Shown here: piece after piece, positions 43,701 through 55,574 of the stretch
Position numbering within the stretch: position 1 is the first letter of the stretch
Layout: each line of letters opens with the position of its first letter
Origin: CAWDMC01 sp963803295
GTDB taxonomy: Bacteria; Acidobacteriota; Terriglobia; UBA7540
Assembly (NCBI GenBank): GCA_963803295.1
Contig: CAWDMC010000012.1
Span: forward strand, 372,001-436,000
Length of the DNA: 64,000 nt
Direction: 5' to 3'
Position numbers and translations under genes: made by a program
Notes under the pieces: model-generated
What the model was told of the DNA's origin: nothing
The model's database searches: none
Seen by the model: the letters and a program-made list of their open reading frames with translations, nothing else

Positions 43701-44203
43701 CAAGCTGCTGATTTCTCGAGCGCCTGCATCTTAGGCAATGGCGGGAAGTCCGCCGGATAAGGCGTGGGCTTCAGCATTTCCTCTGCTCGCTGGTACCCCT
43801 CCGCCAGCAGCGTCTGGGCGTCGGCGCGGATTCCTGTCGGCCAGCGCGGATCATCAAACACCCGGGGTTCGGCTCGCAAAGAGACATTGGCATTCACCAA
43901 CGAGGTTCCGCCCAATCCGCAGCCAACGAAGACATTGATGTCAGGGTTCACGTGCAGATCGTAGAGGCCCGTCGGCGATCCCACATGGCCTTCAGGCAGG
44001 TGCACCTGGAACTCGCCTGTGGCCTTGGGAAGGGTGTCTGGATACTCGCCCGGTTGGAACTCCTTGCCGCGTTCCAGCACGCAAACCCTGCGCCCGGCGC
44101 GAGCCAAGCGGGAGGCGGCAATGGAGGCGCCATAGCCAGAGCCAATTACCACTATGTCGTAGCGTTCCTTGAGGTTCTCGATGGGTGACGATAGGCGAGC
44201 CAT
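40766..44203 (-). CDS. GMC oxidoreductase (cholesterol-oxidase-like) fused to alpha/beta hydrolase
   Basis: 1145 residues, ATG 44203 with GCGGAGGA upstream. Residues 1-570: FAD GMC oxidoreductase (VVIGSGYGASIAASRLARAG; VGCGLGGTSLVNANV; C-terminal SVIPRSLGVNPLLTISAVTER). Residues 196-206 read CALCGDCVTGC, a ferredoxin-like CxxCxxCxxxC. A beta-rich linker (580-800) follows, then an alpha/beta hydrolase (from about 815: DGVELRLTRYQG, ILSHGLGVSS, MVVHCWGSTTFF, PGYGHIDCIF). The nucleophile position is Cys (HCWGS) instead of Ser. No export signal. A sterol- or lipid-alcohol-oxidising role is inferred from the GMC part. Confidence 0.85.
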   Translation of the reverse strand: MARLSSPIENLKERYDIVVIGSGYGASIAASRLARAGRRVCVLERGKEFQPGEYPDTLPKATGEFQVHLPEGHVGSPTGLYDLHVNPDINVFVGCGLGGTSLVNANVSLRAEPRVFDDPRWPTGIRADAQTLLAEGYQRAEEMLKPTPYPADFPPLPKMQALEKSAACLKADFFRTPINVTFKDGVNHVGVEQKACALCGDCVTGCNYSAKNTLIMNYLPDAHNHGAEIFTEVSVRWIERHRGGGNGTGKPARWLVQCELGTDRAKFKAPELAIAADVVVIGAGALGSTEILLRSAAHGLQVSGRLGEGFSGNGDVLGFGYNTDTEVNGVGWGHRRPGTPQAQAIGPVGPCITGIIDIRKQPNLDDGMVIEEGAVPGALGDFLPLVLSKAAALVGIQEEPDSVAAHVRENEREWESLITGPYHGATHNTQTYLIMTHDNDAGRMKLDGDRLSIDWPTVGSEPIFATANQRLYQATKVLGGEYVHNPTWTNLLRKSLITVHPLGGCVMAESAQSGVVNHKGQVFASTAGTEVYEDLYVSDGSVIPRSLGVNPLLTISAVTERCAALIASDRGWTIDYHLPSSPVGAAAPETLGLQFTETMKGYFSTKVKDDYEKGYAKGTQENSPFAFTLTIVYEDLNKALQDPATETGTVGTVIAPALSPKALTVSEGRFRLFVPNPEDAGVHNMRYTMKLVTEEGRTYYFDGFKVVKSASFTEIWPATTTLYGTIYDGENSSALVLGKGILRIVPTDFAKQLTTMKVKNAKSEAERLEAESRFGRMFAGVLYDTYGGVFARETAFNPEAPPRRARPLRAGTSEVHFIKTTDGVELRLTRYQGGKKGPVILSHGLGVSSLIFSIDTIDTNLVEYLYAYGYDVWLLDYRASTELPVSHTQFTADDVATKDYPAAVEAVRSLTGAATVQMVVHCWGSTTFFMAMLAGLQGVRSAACSQIATHIVAPTANRIRTGLHLPEFLDLIGVKNLNAYASTTEKWTEKLYDEALKFYPIGERCSNPVCHRITFMYAPLYRHEQLNEATHQAMHEMFGIANVRAFEGLALMTRKGHIVAADGSEAYLPHLERLAIPIMFVHGEQNECFLPQSTEITYNLLGQKNGQNLYKRHVIPGYGHIDCIFGKNAVNDVYPFFLEILEATA

Positions 44204-44343
44204 ATGCAGTCCTCCGCTGGTCCAAAGACCCGGGGCGCTTCCTGATGATCTGGTGAAGAAGAGCCGCAGGGGTTTGCGTTCTTTCCCGCTTCAAGCATGC
44301 TTCTTGGGCCTTTGTGCGTTCGCGGTTCATGAAGCTGCGAGGC

Positions 44344-46911
44344 TTACGCGCTCTTTCCCGCCTCGATTACTTTGTAAACAAACCCGCCTGGCTTGGCTAG
44401 GGCAGAGACATCCTGACTGAGCAATGCTCCCGCGGCATTCCAGATCGACCAGTTAAACCAGTAATCCCAACCGTAGTTGACTTCACCAGTATCGCCACCG
44501 GCGCTGCAGCAGTTGGTACCGTCCCAAAGGTATCCCCATTTGCAGTAGCTGATCTCGAGGTTCTTGCGCAACAGCTCCAGGCCAAATTCCCGTTGACCTT
44601 CATAGATGAACGTGATGGCGTTCCAGATAACCTGGTGATTGGTATAGACGTATTCTCCGGTCAGGTAACCCGTCTTGTCTGCTGTCCAGAGCGTGCCGTC
44701 CGGACTCGAGTAGATGGGCGGCATGCCGATCTTGCTAAGCTTGCAGACTTTGTCACGGAGCATCGTGAGGATCTTGTCCACGTTCTCTTTAGGAAACACT
44801 CCCGGCACACCGCTCGAATGGGCGAAATATTGACCATTAAGTTGGGGGGTGAAGAAGGCGTCCAACTGTTGCCCTGCCTGCGTGTCGTTGTAGATCAAGT
44901 AGTGGTCGCCTTTCCACAGGTACTTCTGCATGGCCTCCTTGCCCGCTGCCAGGAGGACATCCAGTCGATGCGCCTCTTCGGAGTCGTCCATGGCCAGCGC
45001 CCATTCTTTGAGCATTTCGGCTGCGGCCAGGCGCAACCCGCCGGGGTGGGTCACGTAGCCCCTCATCGACCGATCTTCGAACCATTCCGAGTCGTTCCAA
45101 GTGCGTGGCCGGACGGGCGGCATGGCGATGATTTGGGAAGGTCCCAATTCCGGGCGCTGGGTAAACGAATATTCCAGCGCTTTCTTGACCGAAGGGTAGA
45201 ACTCCCTCATGAAGGCGTCGTCCGTAGTAACCTTCCAATGCCAGTAGGCCGGCATTGCGTAGCACAGGCCCGACACGACTTCCTGATAGTCGTAGGCCAT
45301 CGGATTCGCGGGATCGGCCCAGCGTCCCATCAGCTGAGCGACGTCGCCATTCTCCTTTTGTGTGGAACGATAGGCCCGCAGTAGCGACGCGGCGCACTCC
45401 GGGAAGAAGAACGACAGCAGCGGACCCGCCATGCCCGTATTGGAGAGAGTTGAGACATGCGGGCATGAGCGTGGCGCCTCTTCCAGGGCGAAGAGGCCGT
45501 CCTGTGGTTTGCACCAATCTCCGATGGGCTCCTTTGCCTGCGCCCACATACTGCATGGGGCAAGGTAGTAAAAGGCGTTCACGAGAGCGTCGGCCAACCA
45601 ACCTGGGAGCGCCCGCTCGCCATAGATCACCGACTGCCAGGCTATAATTCTCCTCAGTAGCTGCTCATGGTGGTGCGCCAGGAATGTTGCCACCTCTCCG
45701 GCATCGTGAAACCGGGAGGCGTACATGTGAGTGAAGCGTTTTCCGGTGGTCGACGGTACCAGGACTCCACCGGGCGCTTCGGTGATGATCCGCTCGCCGC
45801 CACTGCCTGGAAGGCCATTGCCTTCCCATTCCGGTGCGTACCACGCCAGGATCAGGCGCACGACCTTCTCCTGGCCCGCATCGATGGTGAAGGCGACTGC
45901 AATCGATGAACCGCCATCGTCGCGTTCGGCGATACCCGGTAACTGCTTCTCGATAGCCGCCCACTTCTGACCGTCCGTACCCAGTGCGCCGCCCGCGTGC
46001 ACCTGGTCCTCATCGATTGCCGCCAGCACGTAGCTCATGCCCCAGGCCTTGTTCTCCACCCAGACTCCAGAAAGTCCTTCCGGCGCAGGTCTGCGCTCGA
46101 TGTGAGGGGGAGGCATCACCGGTTTTGCGGCGAGATCGGGCCACCCAATCACTTCGTCTTTGGTGCGATGGTCGGCAAAACCCGGGAAGCTGAAGGCCAG
46201 TGTCCCGGTCTGCTTTGAGGACGAAGGGTTCCTAAGATGAACCTCAAACACCGCCCCGGGGGTATTCGACGCCTTCACGTCGCCCGGTACGAGCGGTGAC
46301 CAGGCTCGAACGCCTGTCTCCACAGGCGCGCTCGTTTTGTATTCGATGTCGGCGATCGGATAGTGCCCCCAATAGCTGGACCGTTCCGACATGCTCGCCT
46401 TCAGGAGCTTCAAATTGATCCCCAGAGTCGGGCGGTTGTTTCCGGCATAGTTCTTGGTTTGGCCAGTAGTCAACACCCATGTAGTGCCGCCGATGCCCAC
46501 CCCGAGATAAGGCGTATTCAGCGGACCTCCCAGCGGAGTCAGATGATTGAAAATGGAACTGTAGCCGAAAACTCCGGAGGGCTCGAGATACAACGCACCC
46601 GTGTCGATCGCTCCTAGCGGCATGCCCGAGGCAGGTCGTGGCCTATCGACGTAGGAAGAAAAATAGGAAACCGACATAGTCCTATAGTTGATACCTGTCA
46701 CGGGTTGGTCGTAACCCGCTGCTTTGAACTCACTCCATTGGGCGTCAGGGAGATCGGCCGGAAAGAGCCGGACCGGACTCGCTGAGGGTTTCGCCAATGA
46801 AACCAATGTAGCGTCGTTCAAACCGGCAAAGCTCCTCAAGCGCGCCCAGCTAGCGCTCAATATGCCACCGGCAATTTGCAGAAAGTTGCGCCTTGAAACC
46901 TCGATCGTCAC
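44344..46911 (-). CDS. Tat-exported GH116-like beta-glucosidase/glucosylceramidase
   Basis: About 855 residues. GTG 46911 (GAAGGGGG upstream) gives a compact Tat signal (IEVSRRNFLQIAGGILSAS); ATG 46941 is the alternative. An N-terminal beta domain (GMPLGAIDTGALYLEPSGVFG, EVHLRNPSSSKQTGTLAFSFPG) is followed by an (alpha/alpha)6 barrel (LPGWLADALVNAFYYLAPCSMW, GLFALEEAPRSCPHVSTL, FPECAASLLRAY). This is the arrangement of GBA2-type GH116 enzymes, which cleave glucose from lipid and sterol glucosides. Exact catalytic residues were not aligned. It precedes the GMC fusion on the same strand. Confidence 0.75.
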   Translation of the reverse strand: MTIEVSRRNFLQIAGGILSASWARLRSFAGLNDATLVSLAKPSASPVRLFPADLPDAQWSEFKAAGYDQPVTGINYRTMSVSYFSSYVDRPRPASGMPLGAIDTGALYLEPSGVFGYSSIFNHLTPLGGPLNTPYLGVGIGGTTWVLTTGQTKNYAGNNRPTLGINLKLLKASMSERSSYWGHYPIADIEYKTSAPVETGVRAWSPLVPGDVKASNTPGAVFEVHLRNPSSSKQTGTLAFSFPGFADHRTKDEVIGWPDLAAKPVMPPPHIERRPAPEGLSGVWVENKAWGMSYVLAAIDEDQVHAGGALGTDGQKWAAIEKQLPGIAERDDGGSSIAVAFTIDAGQEKVVRLILAWYAPEWEGNGLPGSGGERIITEAPGGVLVPSTTGKRFTHMYASRFHDAGEVATFLAHHHEQLLRRIIAWQSVIYGERALPGWLADALVNAFYYLAPCSMWAQAKEPIGDWCKPQDGLFALEEAPRSCPHVSTLSNTGMAGPLLSFFFPECAASLLRAYRSTQKENGDVAQLMGRWADPANPMAYDYQEVVSGLCYAMPAYWHWKVTTDDAFMREFYPSVKKALEYSFTQRPELGPSQIIAMPPVRPRTWNDSEWFEDRSMRGYVTHPGGLRLAAAEMLKEWALAMDDSEEAHRLDVLLAAGKEAMQKYLWKGDHYLIYNDTQAGQQLDAFFTPQLNGQYFAHSSGVPGVFPKENVDKILTMLRDKVCKLSKIGMPPIYSSPDGTLWTADKTGYLTGEYVYTNHQVIWNAITFIYEGQREFGLELLRKNLEISYCKWGYLWDGTNCCSAGGDTGEVNYGWDYWFNWSIWNAAGALLSQDVSALAKPGGFVYKVIEAGKSA

Positions 46912-46941
46912 ACCTGTTCCCCCTTCGCCTCTAAAGGCCAT

Positions 46942-47292
46942 ATGCCTGCCTGCTTGTACTAATGAACGGTACTAGAAGTCAAGTTGCTTGTCACGGGTTA
47001 GGGCTGATCTACCCTACAGGCTCGCCTTCGTTCGGATCAGCTCGCTCTTTTTGCAGAGAACAGAATATCGTAGAGCGGGTCGCAATAGCCGAAGACGGCC
47101 GTTGGACGCACATGGGCCCGGCCGTTGCCATCATCTGGATTGCGAATGGGTGGTATTCTAACGAGGTCCACTATTTTAGGCTACTACTCTTGGTGTAGGA
47201 TGAGGTGGCCCCGGGGCGATAATGGGCTCAGGCGCGATCGGTGCCTTCGGGATCCCATGGGAGATCATCGCACGGGGCAGAGGTGACCACAG
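46942..47292. other. Divergent spacer without recognisable gene
   Basis: The region between the GH116 gene and the secreted hypothetical at 47293 presumably holds divergent promoters, but I see no convincing -35/-10 pair, repeat or RNA structure. Confidence 0.4.
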
Positions 47293-47808
47293 ATGAAGAG
47301 GATTTGGATCTTGTCGGGCATATTGGTGGCTACGATTTTGAGCTTCACCTCCGCGCCAGCACAAGCGCAGATCAAGCAACTTACGGGCAAGCAGTTTGAC
47401 GATGCCGTTCCGACCCACTTCTACCTAGAGGGCAACTCGATTCCCACCGAAAAGCGAAATGCGGTACTCGTTAGTACAGGTACCGCCCCGCGCGCCCTTT
47501 TCGCCTTGATCGACACCGCCGGATACTCGTCCCAGATCCAGCAGAAATACATCGGGATGATCATCACTGAAGGGAAGCTTTCAGTGTGCAGTGACAGCCT
47601 TGGGGTTGGCAGCTACGGTTTCGGGTTGGAGAAACCTACCGATCCAGGTGCTGCCGATGCGAAGCTGCACGTCTATGATCAGGCTGGCAAGGAACTCTTC
47701 TCCTGCAGGGCTCCGCGTGACGCCCAACTCGCTAACCCCAAACCACTAACTGTGGCTACCAGTTCTTCGCGGCTCTATCTGGGCCGGAACTGGGTGGCGA
47801 TCAAGTAG
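47293..47808 (+). CDS. Secreted hypothetical protein
   Basis: 171 residues with a clean Sec signal (MKRIWILSGILVATILSF...APAQAQ). The mature part (about 145 residues) is beta-rich, with GNSIPTEKRNAVLVSTG, IGMIITEGKLSVCSDSLGVGSYGFGL and a final LYLGRNWVAIK. Two Cys could form a disulphide. I do not recognise a family function. It is the first of three plus-strand genes for exported proteins. Confidence 0.68.
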   Translation: MKRIWILSGILVATILSFTSAPAQAQIKQLTGKQFDDAVPTHFYLEGNSIPTEKRNAVLVSTGTAPRALFALIDTAGYSSQIQQKYIGMIITEGKLSVCSDSLGVGSYGFGLEKPTDPGAADAKLHVYDQAGKELFSCRAPRDAQLANPKPLTVATSSSRLYLGRNWVAIK

Positions 47809-47999
47809 CCTGGCTTGTGGGTGGCGGAGCCGCCGGATGCCGGTGGGTTGCCTGTTTCTTACTCGTTGCCTTCCGGCAGGTCTGGACGATCCAAATAGGC
47901 AACGACGCGCCATTATTGACCCTCAGAGGCTGAGGAAGGGCTTCGTTTTATAGCGTGCTTGGGGTTGCACCCGCCGGTTGTTGCCCCTGCGGAGGATAC

Positions 48000-49670
48000 T
48001 TGCGTCAAGCCTGCAGTCAGGCCGGGAGATGGGCATTGCCACTGGCGGCTTTTTTCGCTGCTGCTGGCATCATCGTGTTAGGTGCTTTGGTGTGGAGTGC
48101 CGAAGGTCAGTTCCCGGGCGCCGCCAGGCCAGCCTCCACGGGTTCCCCGATCGTTTTCGACCTTTTGATTGTGAACGGTCTTGTCGTCGATGGAAGCGGC
48201 AAGCCTGGTTTTCGCGCCGATATTGGAATCCGAAACGGGCGCATTGCCGCCGTGGGTTCGCTTGGAAGTGTCGTCGGGCGTCAGAAGATCGATGCCAAAG
48301 GGCTGGTGGTAGCTCCAGGTTTCATCGACGCCCACACCAACATTGAATCGCAGGTTGATCTGGCCAAGCGGCGCTTCATCGCTGACAATTTCGTTTTACA
48401 GGGTGTGACCACCGTTATTACAGGCAATTGCGGTCGATCTGCCCCTGATGTAGAACGATTCTTCCAGAAGCTGTCAACTCTTCAACTGCCACTTAATGTT
48501 GCTACCCTGGTAGGACACAACACCATCCGCCAGATTGTCTGTGGATCGCGTCCTGCGCCGACGCCGGCCCAGATGACCCGCATGCAGGAGATGGTAAGTC
48601 AGGCGCTCGATGCCGGGGCGGTGGGTTTTTCCACCGGACTTTGCTACTGGCCGGGATTGTTTTCAAGGCAGCCTGAGGTTGCCGCTCTGGTTCGGGTGGC
48701 CGCCCAGCATGGCGCGATCTACGCCACTCATATCCGCGATGAAGGAGCGGGAGGCGATGCAGCGATCGAGGAGGCGATTCGTACTGCCAGAGAGGCGGGA
48801 GAAAGGCGCCTGAACATTTGCCACTTTAAAGCCGCCGGACGTTCACAATATGGCAGCGCGGCGCATCGCCTGGATCTGATCAGTCAGGCCGAAAAATCGG
48901 GCTTGCACGTCAGTCTTGACCTTTACCCTTATACCTCGGCCGCTACCAACCTGCAGTACCTGATTCCTGAGGACGCCTTCCGCGATCTCAGCAAATCGAA
49001 CGGAGCGCGGGGCCGGGCCGTGGCCTTGGCCCAGGCTACTGAGGCGACTCTGGCCAAGCTTCATCGCGATGGTTGGCAGGATTATGGCTTCGTTCACATC
49101 GCCTTTAGTAGCCAGAAAAAGTGGGTCGGACTCACCTTACCGCAAGTTGTGAGGCAGGCGGAGTTAGGAGATCCAGCCTCGGCGCGCGACCAGGTGCGGT
49201 GGGTGCTTGAGCATCGCCAGAGCGACGTTCAAATCGTCGCGGACGTCATCCTTGAAACTGATTTGCGCCGCATCTTGAGCAGCCCGGGAGCGGTGATAGG
49301 GTCTGACAGCAGCGTGCACTATCCTGGCTGGGGACGTCCGCATCCGCGCGGTTCAGGCGCCTTCCCCCGCATCTTCGCCGAATATGTCCGCCGGCAGAAG
49401 CTCTTCTCCCTCGAAGATGCGGTGCACCGTACCACCGGCGGCACGGCGGGGGTCTTTGGCATCTCTGACCGTGGTTTCATCCGCCAGGGCTACTGGGCCG
49501 ACCTGGTGATATTCGATCCTGCGCGAATCCAGGATCGGGCCACGCCCGAGGATCCTTGGGCGACCCCCCTGGGAATTGCGGAGGTTATCGAGAATGGTGT
49601 GATTGTTGCTCACAATGGCCGCCCCGCTCACAGGTTTCCGGGATTACCCGTACGCCGCGGCAGGCCGTGA
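48000..49670 (+). CDS. N-acyl-D-amino-acid deacylase-like amidohydrolase, exported
   Basis: About 556 residues. I choose TTG 48000, which has GGAGG four bases upstream and leads into a signal segment (WALPLAAFFAAAGIIVLGALVW); GTG 47955 is the longer option. Amidohydrolase landmarks of the D-aminoacylase group: FDLLIVNGLVVDGSG, GLVVAPGFIDAHTN, TGNCGRS (metal Cys), ATHIRDEG (His), ICHFKAAGR (His), VIGSDSSVHYPG (Asp). The usual HxH metal pair reads His-Thr-Asn here (Asn codon 48339-48341). The family removes acyl groups from D-amino acids or related amides. Confidence 0.8.
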   Translation: MRQACSQAGRWALPLAAFFAAAGIIVLGALVWSAEGQFPGAARPASTGSPIVFDLLIVNGLVVDGSGKPGFRADIGIRNGRIAAVGSLGSVVGRQKIDAKGLVVAPGFIDAHTNIESQVDLAKRRFIADNFVLQGVTTVITGNCGRSAPDVERFFQKLSTLQLPLNVATLVGHNTIRQIVCGSRPAPTPAQMTRMQEMVSQALDAGAVGFSTGLCYWPGLFSRQPEVAALVRVAAQHGAIYATHIRDEGAGGDAAIEEAIRTAREAGERRLNICHFKAAGRSQYGSAAHRLDLISQAEKSGLHVSLDLYPYTSAATNLQYLIPEDAFRDLSKSNGARGRAVALAQATEATLAKLHRDGWQDYGFVHIAFSSQKKWVGLTLPQVVRQAELGDPASARDQVRWVLEHRQSDVQIVADVILETDLRRILSSPGAVIGSDSSVHYPGWGRPHPRGSGAFPRIFAEYVRRQKLFSLEDAVHRTTGGTAGVFGISDRGFIRQGYWADLVIFDPARIQDRATPEDPWATPLGIAEVIENGVIVAHNGRPAHRFPGLPVRRGRP

Positions 49671-49777
49671 CGAAACCGTAACCCCTGCCTTTTCGCGCTT
49701 GCACCCTCCGCTTCGCTCGCGTACTCTCACTAGTTGCTTTTTTGAAGCCTGTCATATGGGAGGACGCGACCGAATCC

Positions 49778-51469
49778 ATGAAATTTCGAATCCGAAGTCT
49801 GATAGCCGCAGTGACTTTCATTTCGCTGCCTTTCTTTATCACCAAGCTCAATGCTGCCAAGAAGCCTAAGTCAAATGCTGCCGATACTCCTGTAACTTCG
49901 GCTACTGTACCTGCCAGACGTTGCGCCGATGTCCCCGACCTTGAGTTTGTTAGCCGCCTGCGCGACGAGGAATTCAACCACGGACAGGTCATGGATATCA
50001 TGAGCGACCTGACCGATAAGATTGGCGCCCGCGTGACTGGCTCGCCGAATATGAAGAAGGCGAACGAATGGTCACGCGATCTACTCGGAAAATGGGGTCT
50101 CAAGAACTCTCACGTGGAGCCGTGGGGAACGTTCGGCCGCGGCTGGGCTTACCAGAGGTGCGAAGTCCGCATGGTTGCACCCGACTTTATGGAGTTTCTC
50201 GCGCTGCCCCAAGTTTGGACGCCGGGAACAAACGGTCCCGTTCGCGGTCAAGTGATGCAGATGATTGCCAACAGCCCCGCCGATCTCGACAAGTATCGAG
50301 GTAAGCTGGCGGGCAAGATCGTGCTGCTCGGTGAAGCGCGGGGCCCTTCGCCCATTGATAAGCCTCTTTTCAGCCGCGCCGATGAGGCCGATCTTTCCAA
50401 GACCGCTCTTTACGATATTCCGCAACCGCCCGACCGGGCGCGGGAAGAGGAAAACAAGAAACGCAATGATTTTAAGGATCTTTTGGCGAAGTTCCTGACG
50501 GATGAGCGCCCGGCAGTCGTCCTTGAGATCACCCGTCAACCGGGAATGGACGGCACGATCTACGTACAGCAGGGAGGGAGTTTCGCTAAAGGTAAGACCT
50601 TTACTGTTCCCAAAGTTACGCTGTCAGTGGAACACTTCGGCCGCGTGGCGCGTCTGCTAGCAAAAAGCGTTCCCGTGGAACTTGAAGTCAATGTGGAAGC
50701 TCGTTTCTACGATGACGACGACAAAGCTTACAACACTTTGGCCGATATACCCGGCACGGACCCGAAGCTCAAAGACCAGTTAGTGATGCTCGGCGGACAC
50801 ATGGATTCGTGGCAGGCTGGTGAAGGGGCGACTGACAACGGCGCCGGCACGGCCGTGGTGATGGAAGCTGTCCGCTTGCTCGAGAAACTGAATGTCCAAC
50901 CGCGGCGCACGATCCGGGTCGCCTTGTGGTCCGCTGAAGAGCAGGGTCTGCTAGGTTCGGGAGGCTACGTAAAGCAGCATTTTGGATCGCGTCCAGAGAA
51001 CAAGGATCCCAAATACAAAGACCTGCCGGAATTCATGCGCCCGGCCTCAAAGTCTCCAATCGAGCTAAAGCCGGAACAGAAGTTGGTTTCGGTTTATTTC
51101 AATTATGACAACGGCTCGGGCAAGATTCGCGGCATCTTCCTGCAGGAGAATGCCGCCGTCGCCCCCATCTTCTCAAAGTGGATGGAGCCTTTTCACGATC
51201 TTGGCATGACTACGCTGACTATGCGTAATACCGGTGCCACCGATCATCTCTCCTTCGACGGAGTCGGCATTCCGGGGTTCCAGTTTCTTCAGGATGGGCT
51301 CGACTACGGATTGACGCACCACTCCAACCTGGACGTATATGAACACATACAGCCGGATGACGTGAAACAAGCTGCCGTGATTATCGCCAGCTTTGTTTAC
51401 GACGCCGCCATGTGTGATGAGATGATTCCGCGCAAACCGCTGCGTCCAGAGGAGCCTGAGGCAAAATGA
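49778..51469 (+). CDS. Exported M28-family metallopeptidase with PA domain
   Basis: 563 residues from ATG 49778 (signal FRIRSLIAAVTFISLPFFIT); the listed TTG upstream adds no signal features. DLTDKIGARVTGSPNMKKANEW is the usual N-terminal helix; a PA-domain region (LDKYRGKLAGKIVLLGEA) follows. Zinc ligands are seen in VMLGGHMDSW (His, Asp), GATDNGAGTAVVMEA (Asp), WSAEEQGLLGS (Glu-Glu) and the late YGLTHHSNLDVYE (His). It is an aminopeptidase or carboxypeptidase acting outside the cytoplasm. It ends five bases before the convergent hypothetical at 51475. Confidence 0.87.
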   Translation: MKFRIRSLIAAVTFISLPFFITKLNAAKKPKSNAADTPVTSATVPARRCADVPDLEFVSRLRDEEFNHGQVMDIMSDLTDKIGARVTGSPNMKKANEWSRDLLGKWGLKNSHVEPWGTFGRGWAYQRCEVRMVAPDFMEFLALPQVWTPGTNGPVRGQVMQMIANSPADLDKYRGKLAGKIVLLGEARGPSPIDKPLFSRADEADLSKTALYDIPQPPDRAREEENKKRNDFKDLLAKFLTDERPAVVLEITRQPGMDGTIYVQQGGSFAKGKTFTVPKVTLSVEHFGRVARLLAKSVPVELEVNVEARFYDDDDKAYNTLADIPGTDPKLKDQLVMLGGHMDSWQAGEGATDNGAGTAVVMEAVRLLEKLNVQPRRTIRVALWSAEEQGLLGSGGYVKQHFGSRPENKDPKYKDLPEFMRPASKSPIELKPEQKLVSVYFNYDNGSGKIRGIFLQENAAVAPIFSKWMEPFHDLGMTTLTMRNTGATDHLSFDGVGIPGFQFLQDGLDYGLTHHSNLDVYEHIQPDDVKQAAVIIASFVYDAAMCDEMIPRKPLRPEEPEAK

Positions 51470-51474
51470 GGGTC

Positions 51475-51852
51475 TTATTCGTGGCAAAGCTTTCTGGCTT
51501 GATCCAGTTGCTCATCCGTGTGCCTGGCAGAAAGCACCACCAGCTTCACCTTGTCTCGGACGGCCCTCTGGTTTAGGTCGTTGATCTCGCCCTGGCCGGT
51601 GAACTTCTGCTTGTCCAGCTTATAGTTGAAGGCCTCAAGCACGCGATACTCCGTCCGCGCGTAGATCACACCTGCTAGAAGCAGCTTGCCTTTCACGGGC
51701 ATGTGCTTCTCCAGTATCACGCAGCCGACATTTCCCTGCGTGGTACCAGACACGGTGGGAGGCGTGTCATCGGACCGCCCGCCAGCCAGAAATGCGGCCG
51801 CGAATAGAAATAAGACCGACAAAATCACGCGCAGGATATTAGCTCGCTTCAT
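51475..51852 (-). CDS. Small secreted hypothetical protein
   Basis: 125 residues with a Sec signal or lipoprotein-like N-terminus (ILRVILSVLFLFAAAFLAGG). The mature part contains GTTQGNVGCVILEKHMPVKGK and RTEYRVLEAFNYKLDKQKF, and two Cys. No family recognised. It is divergent from secA and convergent with the M28 peptidase. Confidence 0.6.
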   Translation of the reverse strand: MKRANILRVILSVLFLFAAAFLAGGRSDDTPPTVSGTTQGNVGCVILEKHMPVKGKLLLAGVIYARTEYRVLEAFNYKLDKQKFTGQGEINDLNQRAVRDKVKLVVLSARHTDEQLDQARKLCHE

Positions 51853-52127
51853 GTTCCAATCCTCCTCACCGACTACTACTGTTCTCTACTTTGGATGAGT
51901 CAGAGGCCGACGCGGGGTTGTTCAGCGGCCCCAGCCAGAACCTATTCCTTTGGCGACACTTTCGGCCTTTTCTCAGTCGAAAAACCTGAAAATTGCATTT
52001 ACAACCCTTTGAAAACAATGCGATTAAAAATGATGGCTCATCTTGTCGCATCTGTCTCCATGGTCTCATTCCTGCCTGTTAAAGCTAGGCGAGATAAAGA
52101 ACGATCTCGCGGCGTAGATCCGCTGAT

Positions 52128-52156
52128 TTGCGCATCCAACCTTGACCGAGTACAAT
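52128..52156 (+). promoter_or_regulatory. Candidate secA promoter
   Basis: TTGCGC (52128-52133) and TACAAT (52151-52156) are 17 bases apart, about 40 bases before the secA start. The -10 is good and the -35 moderate. The rest of the 342-bp spacer 51853-52194 shows no gene. Confidence 0.4.
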
Positions 52157-52194
52157 AACTTGAACAGCGTATCCTAAGGACTCTGACAGCATCT

Positions 52195-55471
<3,277 letters not shown>

Positions 55472-55574
55472 GCGGTAGCGCTGGCGTCCCGCCGACATTT
55501 CGCGGGGCCGGTAGCGGTTCATCCTTTCGAACTCCGTGGCTTGTTCTTGCTTGCGGGCGACAAGCTGGTCATAT

